NCBI GenBank assembly: GCA_026873275.1
Contig: JANTUC010000007.1
Location: forward strand, 620,001-684,000
DNA: 64,000 bases
Source of the DNA: Pseudopithomyces maydicus
Taxonomy: Eukaryota; Ascomycota; Dothideomycetes; Pleosporales; Didymosphaeriaceae
Reading direction: 5' to 3'
The notes under the pieces were generated by a model that did not search any database, was not told where the DNA came from, and saw nothing but the letters and a program-made list of their open reading frames with translations. This document shows positions 43,661 through 56,000 of this stretch, in pieces. The translations under genes were made by a program, and so were the position numbers. Each line of letters begins with the position of its first letter. Position 1 is the stretch's first letter.

Positions 43661-43842
43661 GTACATACATACATACATGCTACATACATACATACATACT
43701 ACATACATAGATAGATAGATATAGTACGCGCACGCACGAGGACTAGGCAGACGCGAATGGGGGTGAGTATGTTGCTGCACATATGTACGTATGTACGCAT
43801 GTATGTAGGCATGTCTGTGTATGTATGTATGTACGCACCGGG
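43661..43842 (+). repeat. Tetranucleotide microsatellites (TACA, GATA, GTAT types)
   Basis: TACA units at about 43661-43708, GATA units at about 43708-43722, then ATGT/GTAT units at about 43783-43835. Confidence 0.85.
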
Positions 43843-44100
43843 TATGACGTGTCAAGGCAGGCAAGCAGGCAGTTGTGCGGGTGTCTCATGAGAAAGGGGG
43901 ACGGGACGGGAGGGGGTCACACGGCGTGGAGGGTTGGTGCGGGGGCAGGGAGGGGATTGGTGGGCACAGGTAGGTGTTGGCGGAGGGACGTTGCAACAAG
44001 CGACCGGGTGCTGCGGCGACGGGCGGGTGGGCAGGCGGTTGGAGTGGAGCCCGCCCGCCCGGGGGAAAAGGGGATGAATGGATGTCGTGCCGAGAGGATG

Positions 44101-44182
44101 TTCGTTCGTTCGTTCGGTCGAGGCGCCGGGCCGTGTCGTCTCGTCTCGTCTCGTCTCGGTGCGGTGCGGTGCGGTGCGGTAC
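44101..44182 (+). repeat. Clustered simple repeats (TTCG, CGTCT and GCGGT units)
   Basis: TTCG repeats at about 44101-44117, five-base CGTCT units at about 44135-44158, and GCGGT units at about 44159-44181, arranged one after another. Confidence 0.85.
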
Positions 44183-45581
44183 GCTGCAGTGAAGCGGTGC
44201 GGTGGTTCGGCGAAACCGACGCATTTGAGTATCCATCTCCGATATCGAGTTCTCGCGCGTGCATCTGATGCATGTTCTGCGTTGGGGGCCTAAAGTGCCC
44301 CTCCGACACACATATTTTGTCATACACGTATGAACGGTATGTGCGTACAGCGTACAGCGTACCCGGTGGGTTGCGTGGAATTCCGCGATTACTGCATTCT
44401 GTACGTTCATCTAGTCTGGGCCAGCGATCCACAATGCGCATCCCCATCGGACATCCCCAGCCCAAACTCATCCTCCACCCGCTTACTGATCCCCTACCCC
44501 TACCTCCGCGGCTCCTACAACCGTGTGCCATCCCGTCCCGTCCATCCATCAATCCATCCATCTATCCAACTATACGCGCACGCTCATCTCATCCTGCGCT
44601 TACGCCCCACCTCTGCACATACATGCCGTACTTGCGGCTCTCTTACATACATACATGTCTACATAGGTAGCATAGCTCCATCCACCCATCCCAGCCCCAT
44701 CCCCTACGTACCATGTAAACCCACGTTCGCCACCGCCCATCCCAAACAAAGTGCTTACCGCGGGAACCCTTCTCGAAGCTTACCGCCCGCAACCCAACGA
44801 ACGCGGTACTAGCAAAACCGCCCCAGCGCTACCTTTCCAGCGCCAGAGGCAAACGTAAACGGTAAGATCTGGCGCATACATGTATGTACGTAGCCGCATC
44901 TGAGTAAACGCCCGACGCTCGCTGCACCGGGAGCTCGATATAGACCTGGTGCTGGGGGCGGCGCCGTCGCCCGGATGGACTGTTGGTATGGGGTAATGTG
45001 ATAGCGGGAGCGTGCATGCGTGTGTATATGTGTGTATATGTGTGTAAGTATCGCGCAGGGAGTGCGAAGGGGAGAAGGGGGCTGAGACCGTGGGATGGGG
45101 CGCACGAGGGGGGCTGCGCATGTTGTGGACTTGGTGGACCAAGTTGTGATGAGGTAGGGAGGACAAAATATGGCGGTGCTGGTGGGCATGTGAGGATGTG
45201 GGGGCTGTGTTGTGCGCCGTTGAGGTAGACGGCGGAGGGGGAAGGGAGGGAAATGGGAAGTGCAGTGGGAACAGCATGTTTGTGGTCTTGCAGATGGAGA
45301 TGACAGTTTTTATTGCAATATGTGAGATCCAATTGTCCTCAAGTCCTATATAGTGTTGTAATATACCAGATAACAAATGGTGTTTTTTGCACAGTGGTGT
45401 TTATCATGAACATGTAGAAACAGAAAGAACCAAGCAATTACCATCAATCCTCGAGCGCCGAAGGGTATCTATCAGTAAAGAGAGTCATAGTCGTTATCCG
45501 GTATCGTGTAGTACAGTCCAATGTCAATAGCGCCGAAAAGTTTCAAATGCACATTCTGTGTAGACACTGTCGGTGTATAGC

Positions 45582-47116
45582 CTAAGCGTCTTCATCAGAG
45601 GTTTCATCATCAGTAATGCCTGGCCTGCGTGGTCGATTGTCACCAATCTTCCAGTTGTCGGCCTTGTCGAGCGTGATGATACCCTCGTTATAGTACCACC
45701 GCTCAAGCTCGGTGTCTTTGTTCCAAGTATTGACGTTCCAGATTTTGCTGTTGGCAGCTTTGCGATCCTTCTCCAAGTGGCGTCCCACATGTTCCATACG
45801 GTTGTCCCAGGAACTAGGGCCCGAGAAAGTCTCGTCGCAAAAGAGACACTTGGATTGTGCTGGGGTTTCTCGAAGTATCGTGAAGCAGCGCGTCTCATGT
45901 TCGGCGATGTTGTCTTCTGTGACAGGGTACTCCTTTTGGCTGCGGTGCGACTGGGTCGCAGGAGCTGCATGCATGCGCCGAAGGTGCTGCCTGAAAAGGT
46001 CTTTGCGGTTGAAGTCATTGTGGTACACCGTCTCACGATCGTGCGGATCCACAGTCGTCGCGCAAAGGTCGCAGCGCCAGAAGCCCTGCTTAATATGCTG
46101 TGTACTGACGTGTCTCTTCCATTCATTCTTCGATGAAAAGGTGGAGAGGCAGTTGTACGGAGCGAGGCAACATGGGAAATAGCGTTGTGAATCGACTGTG
46201 AACACATCGTTCTTCGTCCTGTTGGCTCCTCGTGCTCCCTTTTGGTACCTTTGGTAGTTGTATTTATTGCCGCTGATGAGTTTTTGCGCCTGGTAGCAGA
46301 ACGACGTCGTTGAATTTGCCGGCCAGAGTTGCTAGCCAAAGCCGAAGATCGTCTCCGCCTGGTTGATGGAGGATTGTAGTCGGCATCGGAAGAGTCGCCT
46401 TCGCTTGGCTCCATAGGTTGCACCGATTCAGCTTCCCTCAGCGACTGTTCAGCACCTGGATCAGGAGAAGCATGGTAACTTTCCTGTCCCGAATCTACTC
46501 TGACATAGTCGGGGTCAGGTTCGTAGGTACCATCGAGCTCTGCCTTCATACTTGCAGCATCGACTTCCTCCACGATAGGCTCAGTCTCCATTTCGTGGTT
46601 ATAGAGCTCCAGGTCACGTAGATTAACGTTGCCGCCAGTGTGTGAGTAGTCGGGAAGCAGTGGCTCCTGCTTGTAATGGTCGACAACAGGATATGGAGAG
46701 CTAGGAAGGGTGATGTCCTCTGGGTTGCCATAAGAGACAGGAGGGTATGAGCAAGGGGAGTGAATCTCGTTCTGAGTTGCGTAGCTCGAGTTTCCCGAGA
46801 CTGATGTTCTGTCTGGCGAATCGTATCGAGGTTGCTCTGGGGCAGGCCATCTCTGCACCAAGGTCGCGTGGTTCTGTCGTTGCTGAGGTAGTCCATGGTG
46901 TAGATTAGCATGGAGAAGACCCGGACTGAGGGGCGAGGCATCAGAGAGGAAGCGCTCCATTTTGTGTGCTCGGATCATGTTTCCGCCGGTCTCGGTATAG
47001 GCGAAAACACCAGATATCGAAGCGTGGCGGAAAGGTAGTAACTCCTGGCCCCAAAAAGTGGTGTATTGAGGGTCATCTGGAATTTGAGGTAGGTCTCTGT
47101 ACTGATATGTAGCCAT
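45582..47116 (-). CDS. C2H2 zinc-finger protein (fungal regulator type), frame broken once
   Basis: Two long frames form one protein of about 510 residues. The first part, from the Met at 47116, is acidic and Ser/Pro-rich with a basic patch (STRRRRSS, RRRSATRRKN) that could be a nuclear localisation signal. The second part, ending at 45582, has fungal-type C2H2 segments: CCLAPYNC...KNEWKRHVSTQH, WRCDLC, and CLFCDETFSGPSSWDNRMEHVGRH. The two parts meet around 46205-46235, where one missing base (in the A/G run of the KGTK segment or just after) joins them; an intron of acceptable length is not evident. No introns elsewhere. The target genes are unknown. Confidence 0.72.
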
Positions 47117-48980
47117 GATGTTTGACTACTGGACTATGTTGGGGCCGTTTTGGGAATCGTTGTACGGAATCTAAGATGTCTAACGTAAGCTCCGGAAGCT
47201 CAAGTCAAGTGACGGTCCGTACATGAGGTGTGGAAAGCGGCAATGGTCAGAGCGCACACCCTAGAGGGCAGATATAAACTGATATGGCACCAGAGCAAAA
47301 CACTTGGTAACGATCAAGTCGTATCAGGCGGGGATATGAGTGGAGTGACAAAGAGGCGAAGCATTGAGTGTACGTGTATATTCTGAAGGCAGACAAGCTA
47401 GAAAATGCTCTTTAGTTGCACTGCCCACTTTTTGGTGTTGCATACCACCGTGAGCGCCCACATGGTCAGTCTTGCTTTATGGTGTATAGCATCGCAGAGC
47501 CGCATTCAGTCTACCAATCACATAATGGCTCACAGACCAGTGACTGAGCGCAGGGGCTTCCTTGCTAGCGCGGGCTCGCATTCACCGGTGGCTCACTTGG
47601 CTGTGAACGCCACCACTCACAGCGGAGTGGGGTTCGTGCTCTGGGCTCCTGCGATCGTATGAGGGAGGTCGGTAAGCGAAGCCTCAAGAAAAAAGAAATC
47701 ACGGCTTGCATGAGAGATGATCGTTCCCATATTGTTCCTTGTCGGTGGATGCGCGTGTTGCGCATGATCCGAAACATTGGGTCGTCGAGTTTACGCTTGA
47801 CCGCCCGTCTTTGCGACATGTCGGCATCGATGAATGGGTGCCCATCGATATTGTGTGAAGGTGCAGGACCGCGGAGTGAACGTGGGAACAATCGTCCTGT
47901 ATTGTTGACGGTGAGGCGACGCATAAGCACTTGCAAGCTGTGCTGCGTAACTTCCCGTGCCTGCATTGAGCCCCAGTATGGTAATGTCTGGAACAGTGAA
48001 CAAAGCGCGGAAAAGGAAAGATGATTGAGCAGCCATGATCCCGATTCAAACACGAACGCGACAGTGCACCGAGCGCATTGGTTGCAGATGAGTAAAGAGA
48101 GGGTGGATGGCCTGAACGTGGATTGGATAAAGCAGACGAGAGTTCACCGAAATGGGGCGCAATTCCTCGACGGTACTCTTGTTAGGCTCCAAAGACAGGG
48201 CGGTGCACCGTTTGCCTGCACTAGACGTTGCACGTTGTTAGAAGGGCGCCGCTTGAAACTGCCAGCGAAGCGTAACCAACGAAAGTTTGAGGAAACACTC
48301 GAGTACGCCTACGCAGTTTGTTTTCGCAGGACTTGTTCGCTGGCAATTGGGTTTCTGATTGTCTCGGTTTACCAACCCTTTTGGACGGTCTGCCCGATGG
48401 CCAATCCGAAGTTTCACTATCAGGGTCGAGGCTTTTTGGGCGGCGTAACCATGTGTCCACCGTCCATATTGGGGGCGGTGCGTCCCGCCGAGGGGAGAAC
48501 GCTGGCACCCGAGCGCGGGGAAGATTGAGAGGGACGACACACGGACGTCCCATCCCAAGTCGAAGCGCCAGCTCACCCCCTGCATCGGCGTTTGGTTGGG
48601 ATGAATCTGCGCTGCCGTCTTGTGCTCGGCATGGAAGTCTGCCACTTTACCCGGCGGCTCTGCGACCAATTCAGGTGAAAAGTGAGCGGTGTTGCAATGT
48701 TGCAATGTTGTACGGCAGACCGAAAGCACCGTAATCCTGTTGCCGGCCAGCCTGAGTGCTCTGCTCGTCATCCCACGTCCAGAGTTACCGCAATGCTGGG
48801 CGAGTGTCATTTGAAGATCAAAAGAGTTGAGAATGTTTTGGCTGGCTGAGCGATCAGGCACCAAGTTTGCTAGTTGCAGCGTGGGCTGATTGACTATCTG
48901 CGTCCTCTCGCTGCGCCTTCCATCCTGTAACAGCAAGTGGCTGTACTTTTGTTCGTTTGGCGTCTCCTCATACGAATACT
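47117..48980. other. Intergenic, no supported gene
   Basis: About 1.9 kb between the start of the C2H2 gene and the end of EMC3. Many overlapping frames on both strands of up to about 230 codons, none with domain or splice support. Confidence 0.45.
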
Positions 48981-50329
48981 CTACGCGGCCATCTTTGCAA
49001 TCAGGCGATCTTCAATCCCTTCCAAAATCCAGCGATGTTCCAGGACTTCCAAGTTTTCTGCCTCGTTTAGGAAGAGCTTATCAGGGTCCTGTTCGGGCCC
49101 CATCAATCCCGCGCCTGGGTTAGCCATGGCCATCTGTTGTGTAACGTTGTTGGCAGCTAGAACAGACATTGTCAGCTCGTGCCATCACATAATCGCATGC
49201 GCTGACCGCAGTCGGGAGAGCTTACAGTTATTGCTTCCAAGAATAAAGTTGTAGACGGGCTGGAGACCGAACAGCGTGAGGAAGTACCAGGACAGACTCG
49301 ACACCCATCTCACATCCAGGTCGCGTGTGCCAACGCCCGACTGGAGCATAGACTTGAATTGTGGCGTCAATGGAAAGGGCAGTTTCACTGTCAGGGACCG
49401 TGGTTAGCGAGCGAATACGTCAACATGGCGGCACGATCCGCACAAAGCGCGTCTGATCAGTGTCGGCGAGCTCATCGGAGCGATGCCGAATTCTTGTCGA
49501 CTTGGTCATGTTGTATGATGTGGCAAGTAACAGATAACATGCAGTGGTCAAGCCAAGCTGGGTGTTCTGTGCGGAGACGCTTTCCGTCGTGGGCACATAT
49601 GTTCGTGAAACTTAACTTCCCCGCCCGCGGGCGAAGCAGCTCGCAACAGCCCCCATGCACAGCGCTGGTACTGCGTGCTCACTGGTACTGAATGCTCACT
49701 GGTACTGCACGGGCGGGTGCAACACAGCGTCGACCACTGTGCAAAACACAAGGAAAGAGCCCACTTACTGATGACAAAACCAGAGAAGAAGGCATTGATC
49801 CATCCCATGATCAACGTCTGCGGAATCATCATAGCCATGTTCCCCTTCATCATGCCCATCATGCCCTCCATGGCCGCCGGGTCGCTCATAGGATTCGGCC
49901 TCGGCTTGCCCCTCTGGTCCGGCTCAGCCAGGAACTTGCCTTCCTGGTACGCAGACACCATGTACGCCTTCCTGGCCTGGAACGACGCGGGAGACAGCAC
50001 GTTCGCATTGCTGCGCAGGTTGATGCCGCGCACCAGTGCGCGCTGCTGCCGGACCTTAGGGAGCTCCTGCTTCTTGGGCGCCGTCTGGAGGAGCGTCATG
50101 GCGTAGTGGCGGAGGATGCCCGTCAGGACCTGTGGACATGCCGTTAGAGCTGCATCTGGCAGAGACAGACAGACGGGTGAGTGAGTGTACCATGACCACG
50201 GTGATGGGGAGCAGAATCCACCAGCTGTTATGTTTGTTAGCTCTCCGCTGTGAGGCCTGCGGGGGCGCCAGTGGCCACGTACAACAGGGCGGGATCCCGA
50301 TGGATGGTCTGCACAATAGGCTGTGCCAT
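48981..50329 (-). CDS. EMC3: ER membrane protein complex subunit 3
   Basis: Core subunit of the EMC membrane-protein insertase, related to the Oxa1/YidC family. Exons 50283-50329, 50191-50224 (34 nt), 49769-50129, 49226-49387 and 48981-49156 join in frame to 259 residues, the normal size. Recognisable are QTIHRDPALFWWILLPITVVMVLTGILRHY (first membrane segment, spread over three exons), SNANVLSPASFQ, the Met-rich cytosolic loop GMMGMMKGNMAMMIPQ, FFSGFVIMKLPFPLT, VRWVSSLSWYFL and the C-terminal EQDPDKLF. It shares a short divergent promoter region with the SPC2 gene. Assignment rests on family-wide motifs. Confidence 0.93.
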
Positions 50330-50591
50330 CTTTGCGGCGATAGACAGCGTGTCGGCGCGAAGAGGGGGTGGTGTGGTCTCGGTGCAAGTGTGGGGATGAT
50401 GAAAGCTATGCCCGTCCCAGGCGGAGCCTCATCGGTGCATCTTTCGCGACAGGGATCCGCCCGTGCCTTCCTTGTGAACACCTTGCCCTCCACGTACCGA
50501 CGTTGCAGCTGCGTGAGCTTGCCATTCCACCACCCCGCTGCCAATACACTACTCTGTCAGTTCTTATTTAGACACTGCACTGCTGCTCGCA
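50330..50591. promoter_or_regulatory. Shared divergent promoter region, EMC3 / SPC2
   Basis: Only 262 nt separate the two start codons, so both ER genes must be controlled from the same short region. No binding site is identified. Confidence 0.5.
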
Positions 50592-51403
50592 ATGTCGGCC
50601 ACCACCAAGATCGCAGTGCATTCGCTGGCGGGTATGTATGCCTTGATATCCACCCGCGCATCGCCTACATTTCACCGTGCTGATCACTGGTAGATTTGAA
50701 GAACACCACCGACGATGCCCTGCCCAACTACCTCCACTCCCTTAAGTTCCGCCAGATCCACAAACAGACCGACGTGCGATTAGTCCTCGGCTACTCCGCC
50801 GTCACAATCGCCGGCGCCCTGTTCTACTACGACTGGAAATTCGGCTGGGAGGCTTCAAAACCCTTCACCCTGCCCGCCGTGGTTGCCTACTTCCTCCTGA
50901 ACACCGCCTTCTCTTACTGGCTATGGTTCGTCGAGGCAGGCACCGTGTATGAGGGCGAGGGCAAGACGGGCAAGGTACGCAAGCTCCAAAAGGCCCGACG
51001 CATGCAGTAATTCGGACATGATATTGACACCATGGTATAGGTCAAGATAGCCACCTCCACGAAAAAGCACATCCCCATCTACGAAGTCGACGTTGTCTTC
51101 ACCCCCGCGGGCTCCTCCCATGCCCAGAAAATCCACATCCGCGCACCCTTCACCCGATGGTTCACCTCCGACGGCTACTTCATCGCGAAGCCGTTCCAGC
51201 AGTGGCTCGCTTCGGAAGTCCCCGTGGTCGGTGCTGCAGACCCAAACAACGTCGTCGAAGAGATCGGCCGTGGAAGCGAGACTGAGCGGGTGCTGAACGC
51301 GTCGGGCAACCAGAACGCCGTCGACATTCTCAACCAGCTGAAAGCCAGCGGAGCGAACGTGTCGGTCGGCGGCGGAGGTAATGGCCGGAGGAGGAAGGCA
51401 TGA
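50592..51403 (+). CDS. SPC2: Signal peptidase complex subunit 2
   Basis: ER membrane subunit supporting signal-peptide cleavage. Exons 50592-50631, 50694-50974 and 51041-51403 join to 227 residues. Family features: DLKNTTDDALPNYL near the start, DVRLVLGYSAVTIAGALFYYDW (membrane segment 1) and VVAYFLLNTAFSYWLWFVE (membrane segment 2), followed by the cytosolic domain with the conserved YEVDVVFTPAG and FTRWFTSDGYF segments. The C-terminus is Gly/Arg/Lys-rich. Divergent partner of EMC3. Confidence 0.92.
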
Positions 51404-51881
51404 GCGCCATGGAGGAGGAAAGCATTAGCGTCATGGCAGTGTACAGGAATCGTTGAAGAACGAATCTCTCGAAAAAAGATTCGCGGGCCCTCCGGTCGAA
51501 AAAATCGATGGTCTGCACGGCGCTGGGATGAAGCTAGGGGTGCTTCACGGGAGTACCGGTGCGAATAAAAATACAGGAAAACTAGCCCGGCGTTGTCAAA
51601 CAATATCGTCACATTGCAAGTGGCATGTTCATGAATTGTCCTTAGCATGCATCGTGATATCTCGTAGCTACCAAATATATCCCATGCTCTATGCATGCTA
51701 TTCCTACACGATCAAAACCGAGAAATACGGAAACGCCGCTGTAGATGCCGTGCAGAAATCCGCTAACATGGAAATGCATAATGCTTCAACATGTGCACAT
51801 CATTCTAACCTCAGGTCAGCCGTCTCTTATTTGCGAAACCGCTCAACAATGAATATAAAAAATTCAATTTTTGCCATGCCT
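51404..51881. other. Intergenic between convergent genes
   Basis: About 0.48 kb at the 3' ends of SPC2 and the next gene; no gene is seen. Confidence 0.45.
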
Positions 51882-53084
51882 CTAGGATCCGTGCGAGTCT
51901 TGCATCTGTTCTAGCAATGGGAGGACTTCTAATTCTCTCTTGATGATCCGTTCGAATTCTTCTCGTTGAATACCCGATGCTCTTGCCAAACGGAACAAGC
52001 TCTTTATATCCGTGCTAATGTGTTGCTTGATCGCAAGCTCTGCTTGGCTGGAATTTGCGGCTTCGCGCTCTAATCGCTCCACCGAGGTTGAGGAAGCCGA
52101 GGAGGAGGGTCGTGGATGGCTTAGCCCGTGATGTGGGTCTTCATTGATTGACTCAATGTGCTCGGGCTTGCTGTCGTAGGGAGAATCTCGGCGGTCGTTG
52201 TCGACATTGGTCCCACTGTGCGTGGTATCCGCTAGTTGTCTGGTAGATTCCAGAGGCTTTTGTTGGGAAAAACCGAACGAGTTACCGTTCAGTGTCGACT
52301 CTCCAGGTCCGGCAGCCTCCTCGTCTGGGTCGTGGGGGTCCATTGCTGGTTGTACCTCGGATGCATAACGGGCAAAGTATTCAAGCTCAGACTGAGTAGG
52401 CCCTATCCGAACACGGGAGTTGGTTTGGGGCGCGGGCGACTGCTTGTTCGGAGTGCGGCCTGGCGTTTGATCGTATGCAGCCCAGTAGGACCCGTCGTCC
52501 TCTTCTTCGTCGTTGGGCGCCGAGGGCTGTGGTTCTTGCGATAAGGAACTCTTGGGCTGGCTTGAGACACTGTTGACATTGTTTTCTTTTCGGCGAAATC
52601 CAGCATCAGCTGCCTCACTCATGCTCTTGAACCACTCGGTCCCATCGTCTATGTTTCCAGTACCCCTCAACTCGGACAGCTCCCAGCGGTCACCTTGTTC
52701 TCCACCTGTACACCACAGGTATGTGGGTGCTATGCCGTACTCTCCCAGAACCAGTCTCGCGTGCAGAGTCTCGGCGTCGGACCGGCGATAGAGAATTTCG
52801 TCAGGATCTTCAACTTCGATCTCGCCGGATGCGGGGTGCGGCTCGACGTGTAGGTTGCTGACGATGTCTGGTAGCTGAGATGCCGCCTCGCTATCCCAAC
52901 ATAGGAGGGGCAGCCAATTGCTGGAGGCAAGCAGTTGAACGCGCTGACGGAGGATGGGCGACAGGAGAGGAAGCAGCGCAGGAGGCGGTTGCCGCGTAGC
53001 ATTTGCGGTGGCCAAGCAGGCCAGCAGCGGTGGGAGGAGATTCCTCGCGTCCGGTGGTGGTATGGCTTCGAAATTTGCAGGCAT
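51882..53084 (-). CDS. Conserved-looking protein of unknown function
   Basis: Single-exon gene of 400 residues. I do not recognise a named domain. The N-terminal ~150 residues look folded (PLLACLATANATRQPPP, then a Leu-rich helix, LLCWDSEAASQLPDI and WCTGGEQGDRWEL). The middle (about 155-330) is low-complexity, acidic and Ser/Pro/Gln-rich, and the last ~60 residues form charged helices (SVERLEREAANS, GIQREEFERIIKREL). No signal peptide or membrane segment. The long uninterrupted frame, sensible start and acidic/basic patterning support a real gene. Role unknown. Confidence 0.78.
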   Translation of the reverse strand: MPANFEAIPPPDARNLLPPLLACLATANATRQPPPALLPLLSPILRQRVQLLASSNWLPLLCWDSEAASQLPDIVSNLHVEPHPASGEIEVEDPDEILYRRSDAETLHARLVLGEYGIAPTYLWCTGGEQGDRWELSELRGTGNIDDGTEWFKSMSEAADAGFRRKENNVNSVSSQPKSSLSQEPQPSAPNDEEEDDGSYWAAYDQTPGRTPNKQSPAPQTNSRVRIGPTQSELEYFARYASEVQPAMDPHDPDEEAAGPGESTLNGNSFGFSQQKPLESTRQLADTTHSGTNVDNDRRDSPYDSKPEHIESINEDPHHGLSHPRPSSSASSTSVERLEREAANSSQAELAIKQHISTDIKSLFRLARASGIQREEFERIIKRELEVLPLLEQMQDSHGS

Positions 53085-56000
53085 GACGCTTGTGTATATG
53101 TGTATGTGTGAGTAGGTGTTGTTGCTTGCTGCGGTCGGGGTTGGACAGTATTTAGGTGTGGATGGAAACTTTCTCAGGGCCTCTGCGGCCGCGGGGAAAC
53201 GGAACGTTCAATGAAAAGTCGACAAGAACACCAACCACAAAGGAAGGCTTTAAGAGTTGGTAAAGACCAGGGCAGTACGAGGGACGGTTGAGAGGTGGGT
53301 GGAACGTTGTCACATGCGACTAGCAGCTGCAGTGTTGAAATGTAACGCTTGGACACACGCTCACACTGCAGGCGAGTTGGGTGGACGCTGACGCACGTCG
53401 TTGTGAGGCGGTCGAGACCAGAAGGAGCTGTTGGAAAGCAACAATTTCGATATGTCCATAACGGCTAGTCTTCTGGCCTACTTTGGAGTGGAGTTGGTTC
53501 GTTGCCGTGTTAGTTTCCCTACGCCCGAGCATTCACGCTCGGTAGCACCTGCCCCTCGCAGCCTGGCCATTGCTCCTTCCCCACTTCACGCTCACGTGCA
53601 CTCGCGCCCCACGCCCGACCGAGCGTTCCAACCGGCCTTCGCGCCTAACATCTCCCGTGTCGCCTCGCCTGAGTAGTCGGCGTCTTTCACTGTACCAGAC
53701 GGAAATGAAAACCAGCGTTATCACGTTTCCGCGAATCGGCTGCGTAGTGTACTGTGCTCAGGTTCGCTGAGTATCCACTAGTCTACCCCCCGGAATGCTT
53801 GAACCCATAGACCGTCACATACACATAATCACTTACAAAGACCATTCAACGGCATTCTCCTCCGACACCTGCTTTCTCAGCAGTCTCATCAACTCGACGC
53901 TAACGATCAGTGTGGACATCTGAACCCAGCCTACCTTTCCCCGGAGCATCTCGTGGATGTCTCGCTTTGCTCAAATCTCATTTCCGCTTCTAGAATCTGT
54001 GGAAAAAGCACCCTCTTTGTCGTGTCCGGACGGTACATTGCCATCCGTATGTACCATCGGAGAATTGATGCCGTTTCACCTTGGGCGAGGCACTCAAATA
54101 TCCAAGAAATTGTACCCCACCTCATCTTACGGGTACCTGCATCTCAGACATGACCAGACAACGAGGTGACGAAATGCCCGGAGATGATTTTACGGTCCGT
54201 GCTTCACACACGAGGTGCGAGATGCTTGGTTGAGGTCGAATTTGCCTCTACTCTCCAAGTGCCAAGCATATGTGTGTCTCAGATATCCGAACACCCGGGG
54301 TTTGAAGAAGCTCATTGTCTATGCAAATGTTCACGGGTTGCTGCACCTGCAGCGCTGCAGGTGTGTTCCTCCTTTCGGTGCCCAGCACCAGTAGGAGGTG
54401 CTCTAATCTCAAACTGGTTTGGACAGGTTGTGACGGCGGATGCGCGCCGAAGGCTCGCTTCAGGTAGCCGATTGCGACTCATGCCAGGCCTACATGCACA
54501 TTCGGTCACGGGTTCGCGGTCAGTCCGCGCTGGTTGCTTACTGAAGACGGAGTCGCGTTGAGTCTGGCTCATCAGCGACCCTTCTAGAGGTGCCAGTCGG
54601 TCCCCTGGAGTTGTGTCCAAAGCCAAACTCCGTCCCCGGGATGCCAGCTCTCAATATCCGCTCACATATATCAGCTTCTGCTGTTATGGACTAGATTACA
54701 GTCAGCATTGCAGTGTCGACATTGACGAAGGCAGCCATTGGAGGATGTTGCATGATGCGTGGCTCTTAAGGACAGCTATTTTGGGCGGTCAACTACTCGC
54801 CAAACTACATTGGCAGCGCAGTCGCAGCATGACGGTACAATTGCAGGGCCTTTCGAGCGTGGTCTCGTCTTCAAGCTGCCAGATGCCCGCCCCACTAGAC
54901 TATCGCTGCCGCTCGGGATGTTTTCCGCGACGGCTGGTAATCACGCGGGAGCCGGTTCACCACATGGCCACCACTCTGTAACAGGGCTGAAGAGGCTCAC
55001 TGAGGCACATGTCAGACTCGTACAGCGAGAGTGGCTTTCACCACGCCCCGGCCAGCGGTGGCGCAAACTCCAGAGGGTGAGCTTCGATCAAGCTCCAGAG
55101 AAGGTTCCATGCCACTGCGCCGGTGGTAGGTCCCGCTGCCAGCGGCCTAAAGAAGCTTGGCCTTGGCCTCCTGATATAGCACGCTCGGCAGCCCGTTTAA
55201 GCGCCGGGCACAGCTTGCGCGTTCTCACCAGGAGCATGCTGATGTGATGCTTGTACCCCATTAGACTATGACGATGCGCCGTGAATGAGCCAAAGGTGCC
55301 AATCGATCAGAAGGGAGAAAGGGCAGGAATTAGTAGAAGAAGCTGGCCATCGCCGGACGGTGGATCGTGGGCGTGGATGGTTCATGTGCATAGCCACACA
55401 TGCGCATGGCCCCTTACAAACCAAGAGCTTGAGTGAGCTTGAGGCTGTGTTTTGTCGCATCTTTGTGAATCTGCCTCGAGTTGCTATTCGGTCCACAGCT
55501 CGTCATCGCATCCCACCTCCGATCGATCAAGCTGCGCTTCTTGCTCTTTTCCCCACCGGCGCACTCGGTCTCCAAAGGTAACGTTGCCGCTTGCCGCTCA
55601 CACCTGGCGCCCCTCGCACCGCCTTGGCATCTTCTTTTCGGAAGTCAGCCTTGACCGGTGCCTCGAGTCTCTCGCTGCCGCTGCGGCTGGCCTTCGTTCG
55701 CAGCCAGACCGAACCCTCCACGCCTGCGTTTCAGCATCACAGCTCCCCCGGCCGCCCGCAGCCTTCATCTCTCGACCTCCACCCTCGAACGACCGCGGGG
55801 CGTTTCGTCCCGTGAAGGACTAGCACTGCCCATTAGCCTCTGCGGCTGTTCTAGCATCCCTGTGCGAGGCGAATCCCGCATCGCGACACTTCATCATCCA
55901 ACGCTCTCTCCTTCTAGACGGGTGCTGCTTTGCTATCGCTTCTTCTCGCCTCTTCGCGCCCGTTGGTCTGTTCTGCGGCGCTTCGCAAAACATCTTGCAC

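Larger units (their letters stand above)
42705..45523. other. Gene-free stretch, GC-rich and rich in simple repeats
   Basis: Nothing coding is supported. From about 43130 to 45240 the sequence is C- or G-skewed in blocks and carries many microsatellites; see the separate repeat entries. Open frames there follow the repeats and show no domain. Confidence 0.55.

Noticed and set aside
44272..45376. Several overlapping frames up to about 200 codons on both strands
   Set aside because: They follow simple repeats (Pro/Ser/His-rich or Tyr/Thr/His-rich) and have no recognisable start, domain or intron signal.
47565..48936. Frames of up to 232 codons on both strands
   Set aside because: All overlap one another in different frames without a domain; most likely chance frames in GC-rich DNA.
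54759..55247. Open frame of 162 codons on the plus strand
   Set aside because: Low hydrophobic content, no domain, no neighbouring exons; treated as non-coding.
55254..55275. On the minus strand, a tRNA-like start with an A-box-like TAGTCTAATGGGG
   Set aside because: No matching B box (GGTTCRA), no anticodon arm with a seven-base loop and no 3' acceptor complement follow.
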